A stretch of DNA of 64,000 bases from Kineosporia mesophila (GTDB taxonomy: Bacteria; Actinomycetota; Actinomycetes; Actinomycetales; Kineosporiaceae), in the NCBI RefSeq assembly GCF_021129235.1, contig NZ_JAJOMA010000008.1, positions 231,774 to 295,773 on the forward strand, read 5' to 3'. Below, in pieces: positions 27,208-35,341 of the stretch. Position 1 is the first letter of the stretch. Each line of letters opens with the position of its first letter. The position numbers and the translations under genes are program-made. Under the pieces are notes generated by a model. It had not been told where the DNA came from, did no database searches, and saw only the letters and a list, made by a program, of their open reading frames with translations.

Positions 27208-28419
27208 GTGGAACACGAGATCAGAGTGCTCACCGACGCGCAGGAGATCGGCCGGTCGCTGGAGGTGTTCCTGACCGCGATGGTCGGGCTGCCGCGGGCG
27301 GACGCGGAGAAGCAGCACACGTTCATGGAGCCCGGGCGCACGGTCGGGGCGTACCTGCCCGGGGAACGGCTGGTGGGTACGGCCAGTTCGTTCACCAGCT
27401 GGATGGTCGTGCCCGGGGGCCGGAAGGTGCCGCAGGCCGCGGTCACCGACGTGGGCGTGCTGCCCACCCACACCCGGCGCGGCCTGGCCAGCGCCCTGGT
27501 GCGCAACCAGCTGGAGCAGTGCCTGGCCCGGGGCGAGATCCTGGCCAGTCTGCGGGCGAGCGAGGCCACGATCTACGAGCGCTGGGGCTTCGGCATCGCC
27601 AGCGCCGTGGCCGCGGTGGAGATCACCGTGCCCCAGGCCCAGTTCCGGGCCGGGGTGCCGAAAGGCGGTGACGTGCGCCTGATCGACCTGCGCGAGCGCG
27701 CCGACCAGGACCTGCTGGCCCGGATCTACACCGGTGCCAACTGGGCCGGGGCCATCGACCGGTCGAGCTACTGGTGGCGCGCCAAGGCCCACATGCGGCA
27801 CCTGAGCCAGGAGCACTTCTACGCCGTCGTGCACGGTATCCCCGGTCACGAGGACGGTTTCGCGATCTACAAGCCGGAGGACACGACCGCCTGGTTCCGC
27901 TCCAAGGACCGCAGCATCGTGGTCGGCGACTTCGTGGCCAACACCTCCCGGGCGCACTTCGGGCTGATCCGGTACCTGCTGTCGATCGACCTCTTGCAGC
28001 GGGTGGTGCTCGACCCGATGCCGGTCGACCACTCCCTGGAGAAGCTGCTCACCGACGAGCGCGCCGTGAACACCCACGCCGTGCGCGACGAGACCTGGCT
28101 GCGGCTGGTCGACGTGCAGGCGGCCCTGCGTGCCCGCACCTACCGGGCCCCGGGGGAGGCCGTGCTGGAGGTGCGGGACGAGCTGCTGCGCGAGAACACC
28201 GGCCGCTACCTGATTTCCGCCCAGGGCGTGGCCCGGACCGACCGGCGGCCGGACATCACGCTCGACGTCTCCCAGCTGGCCTGCGCCTACCTGGGCGGCA
28301 CCCGGTTCTGGCAGCTGGCCCAGGCCGGCCGCATCGCCGTGCACGACGACGGGGGCCTGACCCGCGCCGACCATCTCTTCGGCCTGAGGCGAGCCCCCTT
28401 CAGCGGCACGATGTTCTGA
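27208..28419 (+). CDS. Eis-type GNAT N-acetyltransferase
   Basis: 403 residues with the Eis three-part layout: an N-terminal GNAT domain holding the acetyl-CoA loop in VGVLPTHTRRGLASALVRN, a second unusual GNAT region, and a C-terminal sterol-carrier-like domain (ITLDVSQLACAYLGGTRFWQL). It ends in Phe (SGTMF), as in Eis, where the C-terminal carboxylate acts as catalytic base. YERWGFGIAS carries the catalytic-type Tyr. Eis relatives acetylate amines on aminoglycosides or peptides, and the natural substrate is unknown. Transcription is probably leaderless. A bidirectional hairpin follows. Confidence 0.92.
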   Translation: MEHEIRVLTDAQEIGRSLEVFLTAMVGLPRADAEKQHTFMEPGRTVGAYLPGERLVGTASSFTSWMVVPGGRKVPQAAVTDVGVLPTHTRRGLASALVRNQLEQCLARGEILASLRASEATIYERWGFGIASAVAAVEITVPQAQFRAGVPKGGDVRLIDLRERADQDLLARIYTGANWAGAIDRSSYWWRAKAHMRHLSQEHFYAVVHGIPGHEDGFAIYKPEDTTAWFRSKDRSIVVGDFVANTSRAHFGLIRYLLSIDLLQRVVLDPMPVDHSLEKLLTDERAVNTHAVRDETWLRLVDVQAALRARTYRAPGEAVLEVRDELLRENTGRYLISAQGVARTDRRPDITLDVSQLACAYLGGTRFWQLAQAGRIAVHDDGGLTRADHLFGLRRAPFSGTMF

Positions 28420-28434
28420 CTCCGGACAACGGGA

Positions 28435-28460
28435 GGTGAGCCTCCTCGCCGAGGCTCACC
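28435..28460. terminator. Bidirectional hairpin between eis-like and hutH genes
   Basis: Arms GGTGAGCCTC / GAGGCTCACC (10 bases, perfect) with a 6-base loop, in the short gap between the two convergent stops. Confidence 0.7.
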
Positions 28461-28467
28461 CTCGTCC

Positions 28468-30057
28468 TCAATTCAGCCCGGGCACCGCACCCCGGGCCGC
28501 CTCGAGCACCGCACCCGAACGGATGGCCGCGCTCACCCAGCCGATCTCGGGAGCCAGGAAACGGTCCGGTCCGGGCCCCTCGACCCCGGTGCGCAGCAGG
28601 TCACGCACGGCGCCGGTGCCCCGCGCGGGCTGGAGCGGGGCCCGCAGGTCCAGCGAGCGGGCCGCGGTCATCAGCTCGATCGCCAGCACGTCGCGCAGCC
28701 CGTCCACGGCCTTGCGCAGCTTGCGGGCGGCGTGCCAGCCCATCGAGACGTGGTCCTCCTGCATGGCCGAGGAGGGGATCGAGTCCACCGACGCCGGGGC
28801 CGCCAGCCGCTTCAGCTCCGACACGATCCCGGCCGCGGTGTACTGCGCGATCATCAGACCCGAGTCCACGCCCGGGGTCTGGGCCAGGAACGGGGGCAGG
28901 CCGTCGTTGCGCCTGGCGTCCAGGTGCCGGTCGGTGCGGCGCTCGCTCATACTGGCCAGGTCGGCCACCGCGATCGCGAGGAAGTCCAGGGCGTAGGCCA
29001 CCGGGGCGCCGTGGAAGTTGCCGTTCGACTCGACCCGGCCGTCGTGCGTCACCACCGGATTGTCGATGGCCGAGGTGAGTTCGCGCAGGGCCACCAGCCG
29101 GGCGTGCTCCAGCGTGTCGCGTACGGCGCCGTGCACCTGCGGGGCGCAGCGCAGCGAGTATGCGTCCTGCACGCGGGTGCACTCCGGGCCCCGGTGGCTG
29201 GCGATGATCGGCGAATCCTCCAGCAGGGCGCGCAGGTTCGCGGCAGAGGCCTGCTGGCCCGGGTGCGGGCGCATCCGGGCCAGGTCGGCGGCGAACACCG
29301 CGTCGGTGCCCATCAGTGCCTCGACGCTCATGGCCGCGGAGAGGTCGGCCACGGTGATCAGCCCGGCCAGGTCGTGCAGCGCCAGCACCAGCATGCCGAG
29401 CATGCCGTCAGTGCCGTTGATCAGCGCCAGACCCTCCTTCTCGACCAGTTGCAGCGGCGTGATGCCCGCCGCGGCCAGGGCCTGGGCGGCGGTCATGGCG
29501 TTACCGTCCGCGTCGGTCACCGGGCCCTCGCCCATCAGGGCCAGCGCGCAGTGCGCCAGGGGAGCGAGATCACCCGAGCAGCCCAGCGATCCGTACTCGT
29601 GCACGACCGGGGTGATCTGCGCGTTGAGCAGGGCGGCGTAGGTCTGGGCGGTCTCCGGGCGCACGCCGGTACGGCCCGTCGCCATGGTGGACAGGCGTTG
29701 CAGCATGAGCGCCCGCACCACCTCGGTCTCCACCGCCGGCCCGGCGCCTGCCGCGTGCGAGCGGATCAGGCCCGCCTGGAGCTGGGCGCGGGCCTCGAGG
29801 GGGATGAAGGTGGTGGCCAGGGCGCCGAAGCCGGTCGAGATGCCGTAGTGCGGCTCGGTGTCCTGGGCCAGCGCCGCGATCACGGCGCGAGACTGCGTGA
29901 TCGCCGTCAGCGCGTTCGGGCTGATCTCGATCCGGGCACCGTGGCGGGCGACGGCGACGACGTCGTCCGTCGTCAGCGGGCCGATGCCCAGCTCGACCGT
30001 CGCTCGGGTTTCGGGGGCAGGGGTAGTCGTCACGGCGTGATTCGACCGCGTCGCCAT
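28468..30057 (-). CDS. hutH: Histidine ammonia-lyase
   Basis: 529 residues, the family length. The MIO cofactor triad lies in YGSLGCSGDLAPLAH and reads C160-S-G rather than the common A-S-G. Other hallmarks are GISTGFGAL, LMLQRLSTMATGRTGVRPE, NGTDGM and SSAMQEDHVSMGWHAARKL. It removes ammonia from histidine to give urocanate in the cytoplasm. No other hut gene is adjacent. The start ATG at 30057 has a weak GAAG next to it. A 12-base tandem repeat lies just upstream (30076-30123) and could be a regulatory site. Confidence 0.93.
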   Translation of the reverse strand: MATRSNHAVTTTPAPETRATVELGIGPLTTDDVVAVARHGARIEISPNALTAITQSRAVIAALAQDTEPHYGISTGFGALATTFIPLEARAQLQAGLIRSHAAGAGPAVETEVVRALMLQRLSTMATGRTGVRPETAQTYAALLNAQITPVVHEYGSLGCSGDLAPLAHCALALMGEGPVTDADGNAMTAAQALAAAGITPLQLVEKEGLALINGTDGMLGMLVLALHDLAGLITVADLSAAMSVEALMGTDAVFAADLARMRPHPGQQASAANLRALLEDSPIIASHRGPECTRVQDAYSLRCAPQVHGAVRDTLEHARLVALRELTSAIDNPVVTHDGRVESNGNFHGAPVAYALDFLAIAVADLASMSERRTDRHLDARRNDGLPPFLAQTPGVDSGLMIAQYTAAGIVSELKRLAAPASVDSIPSSAMQEDHVSMGWHAARKLRKAVDGLRDVLAIELMTAARSLDLRAPLQPARGTGAVRDLLRTGVEGPGPDRFLAPEIGWVSAAIRSGAVLEAARGAVPGLN

Positions 30058-30075
30058 CTTCGGGGCAAGTTCTGT

Positions 30076-30123
30076 GCTTGTCCGACGGCTTGTCCGGTGA
30101 CTCGCTGGACGGCTTGTCCGGCG
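30076..30123. repeat. Four-unit 12-base tandem repeat upstream of hutH
   Basis: GCTTGTCCGACG is followed by GCTTGTCCGGTG, a degenerate third unit (ACTCGCTGGACG) and GCTTGTCCGGCG. The repeats start 18 bases before the hutH start codon on its strand and could bind a regulator or be simple slippage. Confidence 0.6.
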
Positions 30124-30212
30124 GGGCCAGTGTGATCCCTGAGATATCCGCTGTTCGGTGAATCGGGCTCCGGCGATTCGGCCTCCGCGCCCTCACTCAT
30201 GGGTGACATTCT

Positions 30213-30911
30213 GTGGCCATGTTGTGGCTGAGAGTGAGCGACGGGTGTGGTGGACTCCGGGTGGCGACGGCCTTGGCCGCTGCCGGTGCGGGGCTGATCT
30301 TCGGTTCGGCGGGAACGGCTTTCGCCGATTCCGGGGCCGAGGTGGTGGGTGTCAGTCCGGCTCGCGGGGTGGTGCAGTTCGCGCCCTACGCCGTGTCGGT
30401 CACGTTCAGTACGGAACTGCGCGGCTCGGGTGCCTCGATGAGCATCCACGCGACGACCGGTGAGGTCGGCGTGGGCGAGGTCTCGACCGGTTCGAGAACG
30501 TTGCGGCGGTCGGTCGTGACCGGTGCTCCCAACGGCGCCTACACGGTCGACTGGTCGGCGGTGGCGGAGAACGGCGACCAGCTCTCGGGCAGTTTTCGTT
30601 TCACGGCGGGGCATCCGAACGACGATCCTCTGCTCACGGGGGAGCCGGTGCCGGAGGTGACGGCCGCGCCGTCGCAGCCGTCACCTCCGGTGCGGGACCC
30701 GTGGCACCACGACGGTGACGTGATCGCCGCACCGGCGCTGGATCACCCGGACCCGCCGGCGAACGGCGGTGTCTCGTACGGATTCCCGCTGACCGCACTG
30801 GGCCTGGGGGCGTTGCTGGTCATCGCGTCCGGCCTGGTCAGCCGCCGGCACAAGCCGGCCGGGCCGCAGCGGCTGACCATCCAGACCCGCAACGGCGTCT
30901 ACTCGGTCTGA
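30213..30911 (+). CDS. CopC-like secreted protein lacking the usual copper ligands
   Basis: 232 residues: signal peptide ending at about AFA (38), a CopC-type beta domain (about 39-135, VGVSPARGVVQFAPYAVSVTFSTEL and YTVDWSAVAENGDQLSGSFRF), a Pro-rich linker, and a C-terminal membrane segment (about 188-210). In copper-binding CopC the mature N-terminus is His and a later loop reads DGH. Here the mature start is Asp39 and the loop is N120-G-D. It probably does not bind Cu(II) in the standard way. GTG at 30213 or ATG at 30219 could start it. It overlaps the convergent membrane gene by 13 bases. Confidence 0.85.
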   Translation: MAMLWLRVSDGCGGLRVATALAAAGAGLIFGSAGTAFADSGAEVVGVSPARGVVQFAPYAVSVTFSTELRGSGASMSIHATTGEVGVGEVSTGSRTLRRSVVTGAPNGAYTVDWSAVAENGDQLSGSFRFTAGHPNDDPLLTGEPVPEVTAAPSQPSPPVRDPWHHDGDVIAAPALDHPDPPANGGVSYGFPLTALGLGALLVIASGLVSRRHKPAGPQRLTIQTRNGVYSV

Positions 30912-32008
30912 CCCGGCGCGCTCTCTTTCTGCTCCTTCTGTCCCGTTCGCCGGGGCAGGGGGAGCAGTTTCAGTTCGGCGGGGATCCGGTCCAGGTCGAT
31001 CGTTCGGCCGCTGCGCGAGACCTGGTTCCGGGTTTGGTTTTCCCGATGGTGGACGTCGGTCACGGCGACCGCTGTCGGGTCGCCTTCGAAGGTGCGCGGG
31101 CTGGGTGAGGCTGTCGTGGTCCCACCGGGTGCCCGATCGCCATCCGGGTCCGGCCCGTCGTGGCTGTCCCGTCGAGAGACGCCGGCCTCGATCGGCGCGT
31201 TGACGCGCACGTCCACCACGGATGACGTCCCGGCGGAGGTGGACCGGTCCGGGTTCCCGGCGGTGTCGGGTCGTGCCGGGGTCGTGGCGGCCGGGCGGCG
31301 CGGGAGGCGGCCGAGGGCGTCGAGCACCCGGGTCGGGGGGGAGTGGGGGGCGCGGATCAGGGTGGCCACCAGCCAGGCCGAGAACAGGTGTACGGGCAGC
31401 AGATAGACCGTGGTGAGCGCGTCGATGCAGACACCGCAGAGCACCAGTGCGGTGAGGGCGAGCAGGGGTGCGCTGCGGGAGGTGCGGACCCGGTCGGTGC
31501 GTGAGGGGCTGTGCGCCGGGAAGGCCAGCGACCCGGTGTTCGCCCGCAGCCAGTACACCGTCAGGGTTCCGGTACCGAGCCCGGCGAGGGTCCTTCCCGT
31601 GGCAGTCAGCCCGGTCACCGCGGCGGTGGCCGGATCGCTCACCGTCAGCAGGGCCGCGCCGCTGAGCAGGGACAGGCCGCCCAGTAAAGGAGTCACCCCG
31701 AGGCGCCAGAATCGGCGGCGGGCCAGTGGGCGGTGCCAGGCCAGGGTGACGCCGCAGAGTACGAACAGGAGGTCGAGGGCGACCGTGCAGCCGCTGGCCA
31801 CGGGTCCGGCGAGGCCGGTCAGGGCGCCCGTCCCGCCCACGACCGCGAACGGTGCGGCGGTCAGGGCGAGGCCGGTCAGGGCCGGGAGCAGGGGCACCCG
31901 GGATGATCCGGTTCCTGGTGAAAAGGCCGCGGCTTCTTCCGCAGGGCTGTTCTCGGGGGACAACGTGGCCTCGACCGGGACGGGTTCGGGGCGGGTCGCG
32001 GCGCTCAT
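30899..32008 (-). CDS. Degenerate acyltransferase-3-like membrane protein
   Basis: 369 residues. About six membrane segments (residues 40-225) follow an Ala/Glu-rich N-terminus. LPALTGLALTAA and VALDLLFVLCGVTLAW echo the LDGLRGLAA and VDLFFVLSGFVMA of acyltransferase-3 proteins, as in the gene at 24587. The catalytic His of the first helix is absent and only part of the ten-helix domain is present. The last 150 residues are hydrophilic, Pro/Thr/Asp-rich and probably disordered. It may be a decayed or repurposed relative. Confidence 0.75.
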   Translation of the reverse strand: MSAATRPEPVPVEATLSPENSPAEEAAAFSPGTGSSRVPLLPALTGLALTAAPFAVVGGTGALTGLAGPVASGCTVALDLLFVLCGVTLAWHRPLARRRFWRLGVTPLLGGLSLLSGAALLTVSDPATAAVTGLTATGRTLAGLGTGTLTVYWLRANTGSLAFPAHSPSRTDRVRTSRSAPLLALTALVLCGVCIDALTTVYLLPVHLFSAWLVATLIRAPHSPPTRVLDALGRLPRRPAATTPARPDTAGNPDRSTSAGTSSVVDVRVNAPIEAGVSRRDSHDGPDPDGDRAPGGTTTASPSPRTFEGDPTAVAVTDVHHRENQTRNQVSRSGRTIDLDRIPAELKLLPLPRRTGQKEQKESAPGQTE

Positions 32009-32220
32009 CGGTGACGGGGCCCTTTCGGCAGGAACGGATGCCAGCGGAGCCTAAAGATCAACGCGCCGTGATCGGTGATTACCCAGGGTTGACACGAAGT
32101 CGGATTCGGATATCGGCCGTTCGCCTCAGTCCTTCCTGGCCTTCCTGCCCCTGGCGTCGCGGCAGTAACGCTGTATCGCTCTTGACGCAGACCTGAGCCA
32201 GGATTGTCGGTAGCTCCCGT

Positions 32221-32226
32221 TAGGGT
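32221..32226 (+). promoter_or_regulatory. Leaderless-type -10 box
   Basis: TAGGGT lies 7 bases before the ATG at 32234, with no other ribosome site visible. The pattern matches a leaderless transcript. Confidence 0.45.
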
Positions 32227-32233
32227 TTGCCCC

Positions 32234-32866
32234 ATGACCCCGGCCCGCGGTGCGATCCGGCTGACCCGATCGGCGATGTTCTCGCTGACCGCCGTCAGCC
32301 TGGCCGTCGCTGCCCACGCCGCCGGCGGTGAGCGGGTCAGCCTGCCCGTGGCCGTGCTCTGTGTCCCGGCCGTCATGCTCGTGGTCAACCTGCTCGCGGC
32401 CCGGCGCCGCGGAGCGGTCTCGCTGATGCTGGGCCTGGGCGTCACCCAGGTCGTGCTGCACGCCGCGTTGATGGCCGCGATCATGTCCGACGGCTGCCGC
32501 ATGGCCGGGCGCCACCTGTCCTCCACCCATGCGGTGACGGGTTACGGCGCCGCGTCGGTCACGACCTGCGACCCGGGCATGGCGGGCCACCAGGCCTCCG
32601 ACATGTTCTCCATGTCGCCGCGCATGTTCGCGGCCCACGCCGTCGCCGTCCTGCTGCTGGCCCTGTTGCTGGCGCGGGGCGAGGCCATGGTCTGGGCCCT
32701 GACGGGCAACCTGAGCCACCGGCTGGCGCTGCCCCGGGTCGTGACGCCGCCCCCGGCGATGCGCCCCCTCCCCGTCCTCGTCCGTGAAGCCCTGCTGCCG
32801 CTGGCCGACGTCCCCCGCCGCGGCGTGCGCCGGCGCGGACCACCCGCTCGGTCACTCGTCTCCTGA
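32234..32866 (+). CDS. Four-TM membrane protein with Met/His/Cys-rich loop
   Basis: 210 residues. Membrane segments are at about 13-30, 37-54, 60-83 and 132-150. Between the third and fourth, residues 84-135 contain Met 84/90/116/124/127/131, His 94/99/119/135 and Cys 88/112, a typical soft-metal ligand set. Neighbouring CopC-like and YcnI genes make copper handling a reasonable inference. The C-terminus is basic and Pro-rich. ATG at 32234 is chosen because the upstream frame has no ribosome site. Confidence 0.75.
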   Translation: MTPARGAIRLTRSAMFSLTAVSLAVAAHAAGGERVSLPVAVLCVPAVMLVVNLLAARRRGAVSLMLGLGVTQVVLHAALMAAIMSDGCRMAGRHLSSTHAVTGYGAASVTTCDPGMAGHQASDMFSMSPRMFAAHAVAVLLLALLLARGEAMVWALTGNLSHRLALPRVVTPPPAMRPLPVLVREALLPLADVPRRGVRRRGPPARSLVS

Positions 32867-32958
32867 AGAACCTGGCCTGACAACACCAGTCCGTGGCCTC
32901 TATGTCCTCGTCGGTCAGGTGGCCACGAACGGCCATCACGTCCGCCGTCCCTCCTTCG

Positions 32959-33034
32959 TTCGTGATCATGCAAATCCTCCTCGGTGACGGGTGCGCCTCC
33001 CGGCCGAAGGCCGGGAGGTTGCCTGATCATGAAC
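32959..33034. repeat. Decayed palindromic element (copy B)
   Basis: TTCGTGATCATGCAAATCC on the left corresponds to the outer arm of the element at 27030-27120. A weaker right arm GGAGGTTGCCTGATCATGAA sits about 30 bases later. The inner inverted repeat is missing. Confidence 0.6.
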
Positions 33035-33076
33035 CAGAAGGTGGCCAACCTTCGCGGTCGCGGCACTGCTGGCCGT

Positions 33077-33305
33077 GGGCTTCGGAGCCTTGGGGACCTC
33101 GAAGTTGGTGGGCCTCGGAGCTCATGGGCCTCGGAACTCATGGGCCTCGGAACTCATGGGCCTCGGAACTCATGGGCCTCGGAACTCATGGGCCTCGGAA
33201 CTCATGGGCCTCGCAGTTCTTGGGGCTCGCAGCTCTTGGGCCTCGGAGTCGGCGAGACTCGGAGCCGGTGAGACTCGGAGTCGGCGAGACTCGGAGTCGG
33301 CGAGA
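33077..33305. repeat. 16-base tandem repeat array, two sub-families
   Basis: About 14 units. Units 33110-33205 are GGGCCTCGGAACTCAT or a one-base variant; units 33254-33301 are GAGACTCGGAGTCGGC, which contain the palindrome GACTCGGAGTC. The period is 16, not a multiple of three, so the array is not a protein repeat. Confidence 0.85.
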
Positions 33306-33810
33306 CAGGGACCTGATCCAGGGCCCCAGCTTCTGGGCTCTCGTCTGGTTCTTCGGTCGCACGGCCTCACCCCCTGCTTCGTCGGTCACGCCAGCGGGCG
33401 TGCGGAGCCGTCCCCGTGTTCCGTGGCTCTTTCTGCCGAGAGGCTTCGCACCTCTACGGGCGGTGAGGCGCCCGGGCGACATCGGAAACGGCTCAAGCGC
33501 CTTCAGTCGAACCACCTCCGAGGGGGTGCCGAGGCCTACCGAGGCCACGGGTTCGGTGGCACGGGTTCGGCGGCGCCAGGGTTCCGTGGGGTCGGAGTCG
33601 GCCGTGGCCGAGGCCGGGGTCCAGTGGTTGAGGGGGAGCTGTGCCGGGCCGAGAGGTCTCAGGGCGGAAGCCGTTTCCCGTGACCAGATGTCTTGGAAGA
33701 CGAGTTCAGTTGATTACCCAGATTTCCCGACCGGAGATGTCCGTGGCGCCTGGGCGCCGGAGTCTGTGGGTCGTCCATCATTCGCAGCTTTCCAGAAAGA
33801 TTTCGAACAC

Positions 33811-34590
33811 ATGTCGCAGTCACGCATCCCCCTGGCCGTCCGGGCCGGAGCCGCTCTTCTCGCCGCCGCCACGATCAGCGTGGCCGGCGCGGCCGTCGCG
33901 CAGGCCCATGTGCGGGTCACGCCGGACAGCACCGCCGAGGGCGGCTACTCGCGGCTGACCTTCCGGGTGCCGAACGAGTCGGACACCGCGGGCACCACCT
34001 CGGTCGAGGTCAGCCTGCCCACGGACACGCCGTTCACCTCCGTGATGACCAAGCCGGTCCCGGGCTGGAAGGCCGAGGTCACCGAGGACAAGCTGCCCAA
34101 GCCCGTCGACCTGGACGGGACGACGGTCACCAAGGCCGCGAGCACGGTCACCTGGACCGCCGAGAAGGGCACGGCGATCAACCCGGGCGAGTACCAGGAG
34201 TTCTCGATCTCGGTGGGTCCGCTGCCGAAGGAGGGCACCACGATCGGCCTGCCGGTGAAGCAGACCTACTCCGACGGCAAGGTCTCGGACTGGAGCGAGC
34301 CGGCCGTCGAGGGTGAGGAAGAGCCGGAGAACCCGTTGCCGTCGTTCGAGGTCACCGCGGCCGAGGCGGACGACCACCACGGCACCACCGCGGCCGCCGA
34401 CACCACCGAGCACGCGACCGACGAGAGCAGCGCCGACTCCGCCGCCCGCTGGCTGGGTGCCGGTGGCCTGGCCGTCGGTGTGATCGGTCTGCTGCTGGCG
34501 GGTCTCGCCTGGCGCCGGGTGGCCACGCTGACCGCCGCCGGCACGACCAGCACGATCGGCAAGACTGACAAGACCGGGAGCTCGGTGTGA
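33811..34590 (+). CDS. ycnI: YcnI family (DUF1775) copper-associated membrane protein
   Basis: 259 residues. The signal peptide ends AVAQA and the mature protein begins at His33 (HVRVTPDST), the position that ligates Cu(II) in YcnI. The DUF1775 domain (about 33-175) carries LTFRVPNESDTAGTTSVEVSLP, KPVPGWKAEV and PGEYQEFSISVG with its conserved Trp. An acidic, Asp/Glu/His-rich linker (about 175-215) leads to a C-terminal anchor (about 220-245). The downstream copC starts 4 bases before the stop, so both are translationally coupled. The start ATG has AGAAAG about 13 bases upstream, a weak ribosome site. Confidence 0.92.
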   Translation: MSQSRIPLAVRAGAALLAAATISVAGAAVAQAHVRVTPDSTAEGGYSRLTFRVPNESDTAGTTSVEVSLPTDTPFTSVMTKPVPGWKAEVTEDKLPKPVDLDGTTVTKAASTVTWTAEKGTAINPGEYQEFSISVGPLPKEGTTIGLPVKQTYSDGKVSDWSEPAVEGEEEPENPLPSFEVTAAEADDHHGTTAAADTTEHATDESSADSAARWLGAGGLAVGVIGLLLAGLAWRRVATLTAAGTTSTIGKTDKTGSSV

Positions 34591-35300
34591 CGATCGGGAA
34601 CGGCACCACCAGCCGGGAGCCGGTGGGGGAGGGCCCCGTCGGTGGCGGGTCCGCGTCCTGCGCGGCCGGAACGGAACCGGGCACCCGCAGGTCCCGGCCG
34701 CGTCGTCCGAAAAAGACTCTGGGCACCCGGTTCGCCGCGGTGCTGGCCCTGGTGCTCTCCGGCCTCGTGCTCGGCGCGGGCCCGGCCCTGGCCCACGACC
34801 AGCTCGACGAGACCAACCCGGCCGACGGCTCGACCGTGGAGACCGTTCCTGACGAGATCGTCCTGGACTTCAGCGCCACCCCGCTGGCGCTCGGTTCAGC
34901 GGTCCGGGTCGTGGGGCCGGGCGGTGACATCACCAGCGGCAAGCCGAAGGTGGTGGACAACCAGGTCACCCAGGAGGTCTCGGCGGGACGGCCCGCCGGC
35001 GACTACACCGTGCAGTGGCGGGTGACCTCGTCCGACGGTCACCCGATCTCCGGCGAGTTCAGTTTCACCGCGCGCGAGGGCGACGAGGTGTCCACCGCGT
35101 CGCCCGAGACCTCGTCCGCCGTGACGGGGACGAGCGAGGCGGCGGCCACCGGAACCACCGTGGCCTCCGCCCAGAACGAGAGCGATGACGGCGGCACCTC
35201 ACCGGTCCTCATCATCACGCTGCTCGTGCTGGCGGTCGTGGTGATCGGCGCGGTGGCGTACCTGTTCGTGCTCGCGCCGAAACGCTCGAGCGAGAACTGA
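34587..35300 (+). CDS. CopC family copper-binding protein with C-terminal anchor
   Basis: 237 residues, GTG start overlapping ycnI by 4 bases. A long basic N-terminus precedes the signal segment ending ALA, and the mature protein starts at His70 (HDQLDETNPADG). The CopC fold ends in TSSDGHPISGEFSF with D150 and H152, giving the His/Asp/His set of the Cu(II) site. A Thr/Ser/Glu-rich stalk and one membrane segment (about 205-228) tether it to the outer face. Together with YcnI it should hand copper to a transporter or enzyme. No CopD is adjacent. Confidence 0.9.
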   Translation: MTIGNGTTSREPVGEGPVGGGSASCAAGTEPGTRRSRPRRPKKTLGTRFAAVLALVLSGLVLGAGPALAHDQLDETNPADGSTVETVPDEIVLDFSATPLALGSAVRVVGPGGDITSGKPKVVDNQVTQEVSAGRPAGDYTVQWRVTSSDGHPISGEFSFTAREGDEVSTASPETSSAVTGTSEAAATGTTVASAQNESDDGGTSPVLIITLLVLAVVVIGAVAYLFVLAPKRSSEN

Positions 35301-35307
35301 TTCCATA

Positions 35308-35341
35308 CCTGATGCGGTGCCCGCGCGGGCGCCGCATCAGG
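35308..35341. terminator. Bidirectional hairpin between copC and OmpA-like genes
   Basis: Fifteen-base arms (CCTGATGCGGTGCCC / GGGCGCCGCATCAGG, one mismatch) and a 4-base loop. It overlaps the stop of the OmpA-like gene. Confidence 0.75.

Larger units (their letters stand above)
32867..33810. other. Long non-coding region before ycnI with repeat array
   Basis: About 940 bases. It holds the decayed hairpin copy B (32959-33034) and the 16-base tandem array (33077-33305). Long frames run through it in several phases only because the repeats contain no stops, and none has a ribosome site or GC3 bias. The remaining 500 bases before ycnI show nothing I recognise. Confidence 0.6.

Noticed and set aside
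28468..30057. Cys-Ser-Gly in place of Ala-Ser-Gly at the MIO site of histidine ammonia-lyase
   Set aside because: This variation is, as far as I know, present in actinobacterial histidine ammonia-lyases, so it is not a sign of inactivity.
33110..33301. The 16-base tandem array as a CRISPR array
   Set aside because: The units are contiguous without unique spacers, and no cas gene is in the window.
32893..33810. A long open frame joined to ycnI on its upstream side, and other frames through the 16-base repeats
   Set aside because: The repeats contain no stops in any phase, there is no ribosome site, and the signal peptide with mature His33 shows that ycnI starts at 33811.
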